Positions 15,748 through 15,818 of a stretch of 15,818 bases of DNA are shown piece after piece; position 1 is the stretch's first letter; each line of letters opens with the position of its first letter. The position numbers were made by a program, and so were the translations under genes. The DNA comes from MED-G16 sp964467915 (GTDB lineage: Bacteria > Bacteroidota > Bacteroidia > Cytophagales > MED-G16). The stretch is from assembly GCA_964467915.1 (NCBI GenBank), contig CAYXSW010000027.1:1-15818 (forward strand). The letters are read 5' to 3'. The notes below the pieces were generated by a model that saw nothing but the letters and a program-made list of their open reading frames with translations, was not told the DNA's origin and did no database searches.

Positions 15748-15818
15748 ATTGAAGATCAGAAAAAAAAACTTAAATTAAGAATTGATAACAATAATGATTT
15801 GCCTCAAAATAATACTAT
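15748..15818 (+). other. In-frame open continuation after the metG stop, resembling the MetRS linker (cut by the window end)
   Basis: The 23 codons after the metG TAA contain no stop in the metG frame and read IEDQKKKLK, RIDNNNDLPQ and so on to the edge. Aligned with the Bacteroidota MetRS linker pattern KIED-E-V-IE-KQ-xxKL, the sequence reads KIED-Q-stop-IE-DQ-KKKL, with the stop occupying one linker residue. No start codon suitable for an independent gene is visible in this frame. A 9-A run lies at 15760-15768. The rest of a tRNA-binding domain would lie beyond the window, so this call is provisional. Confidence 0.5.

Overview
The window is an AT-rich (roughly 30% GC by eye), densely packed stretch that looks like a marine or aquatic Bacteroidota (probably Flavobacteriia-like) genome fragment. 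Support comes from two type IX secretion (T9SS) cargo proteins (a type A C-terminal sorting domain at the end of the 6797 gene, a type B 'gliding motility-associated' domain at the end of the 9120 gene), a Bacteroidota-type promoter upstream of sdhC, signal peptides ending in SxSQ, and a MetRS of the Bacteroidota type (KISTS signature loop). It is a draft assembly: a 100-N gap lies at 1735-1834. I count 13 protein genes, one cut off at the left edge. I see no tRNA, rRNA, CRISPR array or insertion sequence.

Layout. (1) 1-3168: the end of a secreted LamG-like protein, convergent with a ROK-family sugar kinase (most like Mak-type fructokinase), which is divergent from an MFS sugar:proton symporter. 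The kinase and transporter look like a small sugar uptake and phosphorylation unit. The N gap sits at the start of the transporter and is flanked by an exact 55-bp duplication, so it is almost certainly a scaffolding artefact and the true divergent spacer is about 40 bp. (2) 3158-6668, minus strand: a compact sdhC-sdhA-sdhB operon. All three proteins resemble the mycobacterial Sdh1 (Rv0247c-Rv0249c type), whose membrane subunit carries a Rieske-type cluster, rather than the classical Bacteroidota enzyme. (3) 6797-11957, plus strand: two tandem exported endonuclease/exonuclease/phosphatase (EEP) proteins, then a 945-residue multidomain T9SS surface protein. (4) 11936-15747, plus strand: a tightly spaced housekeeping run of a DCC/DUF393 thiol-disulfide protein, fabD, a 2,4-dienoyl-CoA reductase-like SDR and metG.

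The most interesting points are: the metG reading frame stops with TAA exactly in the linker where Bacteroidota MetRS normally continues into its C-terminal tRNA-binding domain, and the same frame stays open with linker-like sequence to the window edge; and the Sdh1-like, putatively Rieske-containing succinate dehydrogenase in a Bacteroidota context. I found no evidence for a wholly new defence or mobile system.
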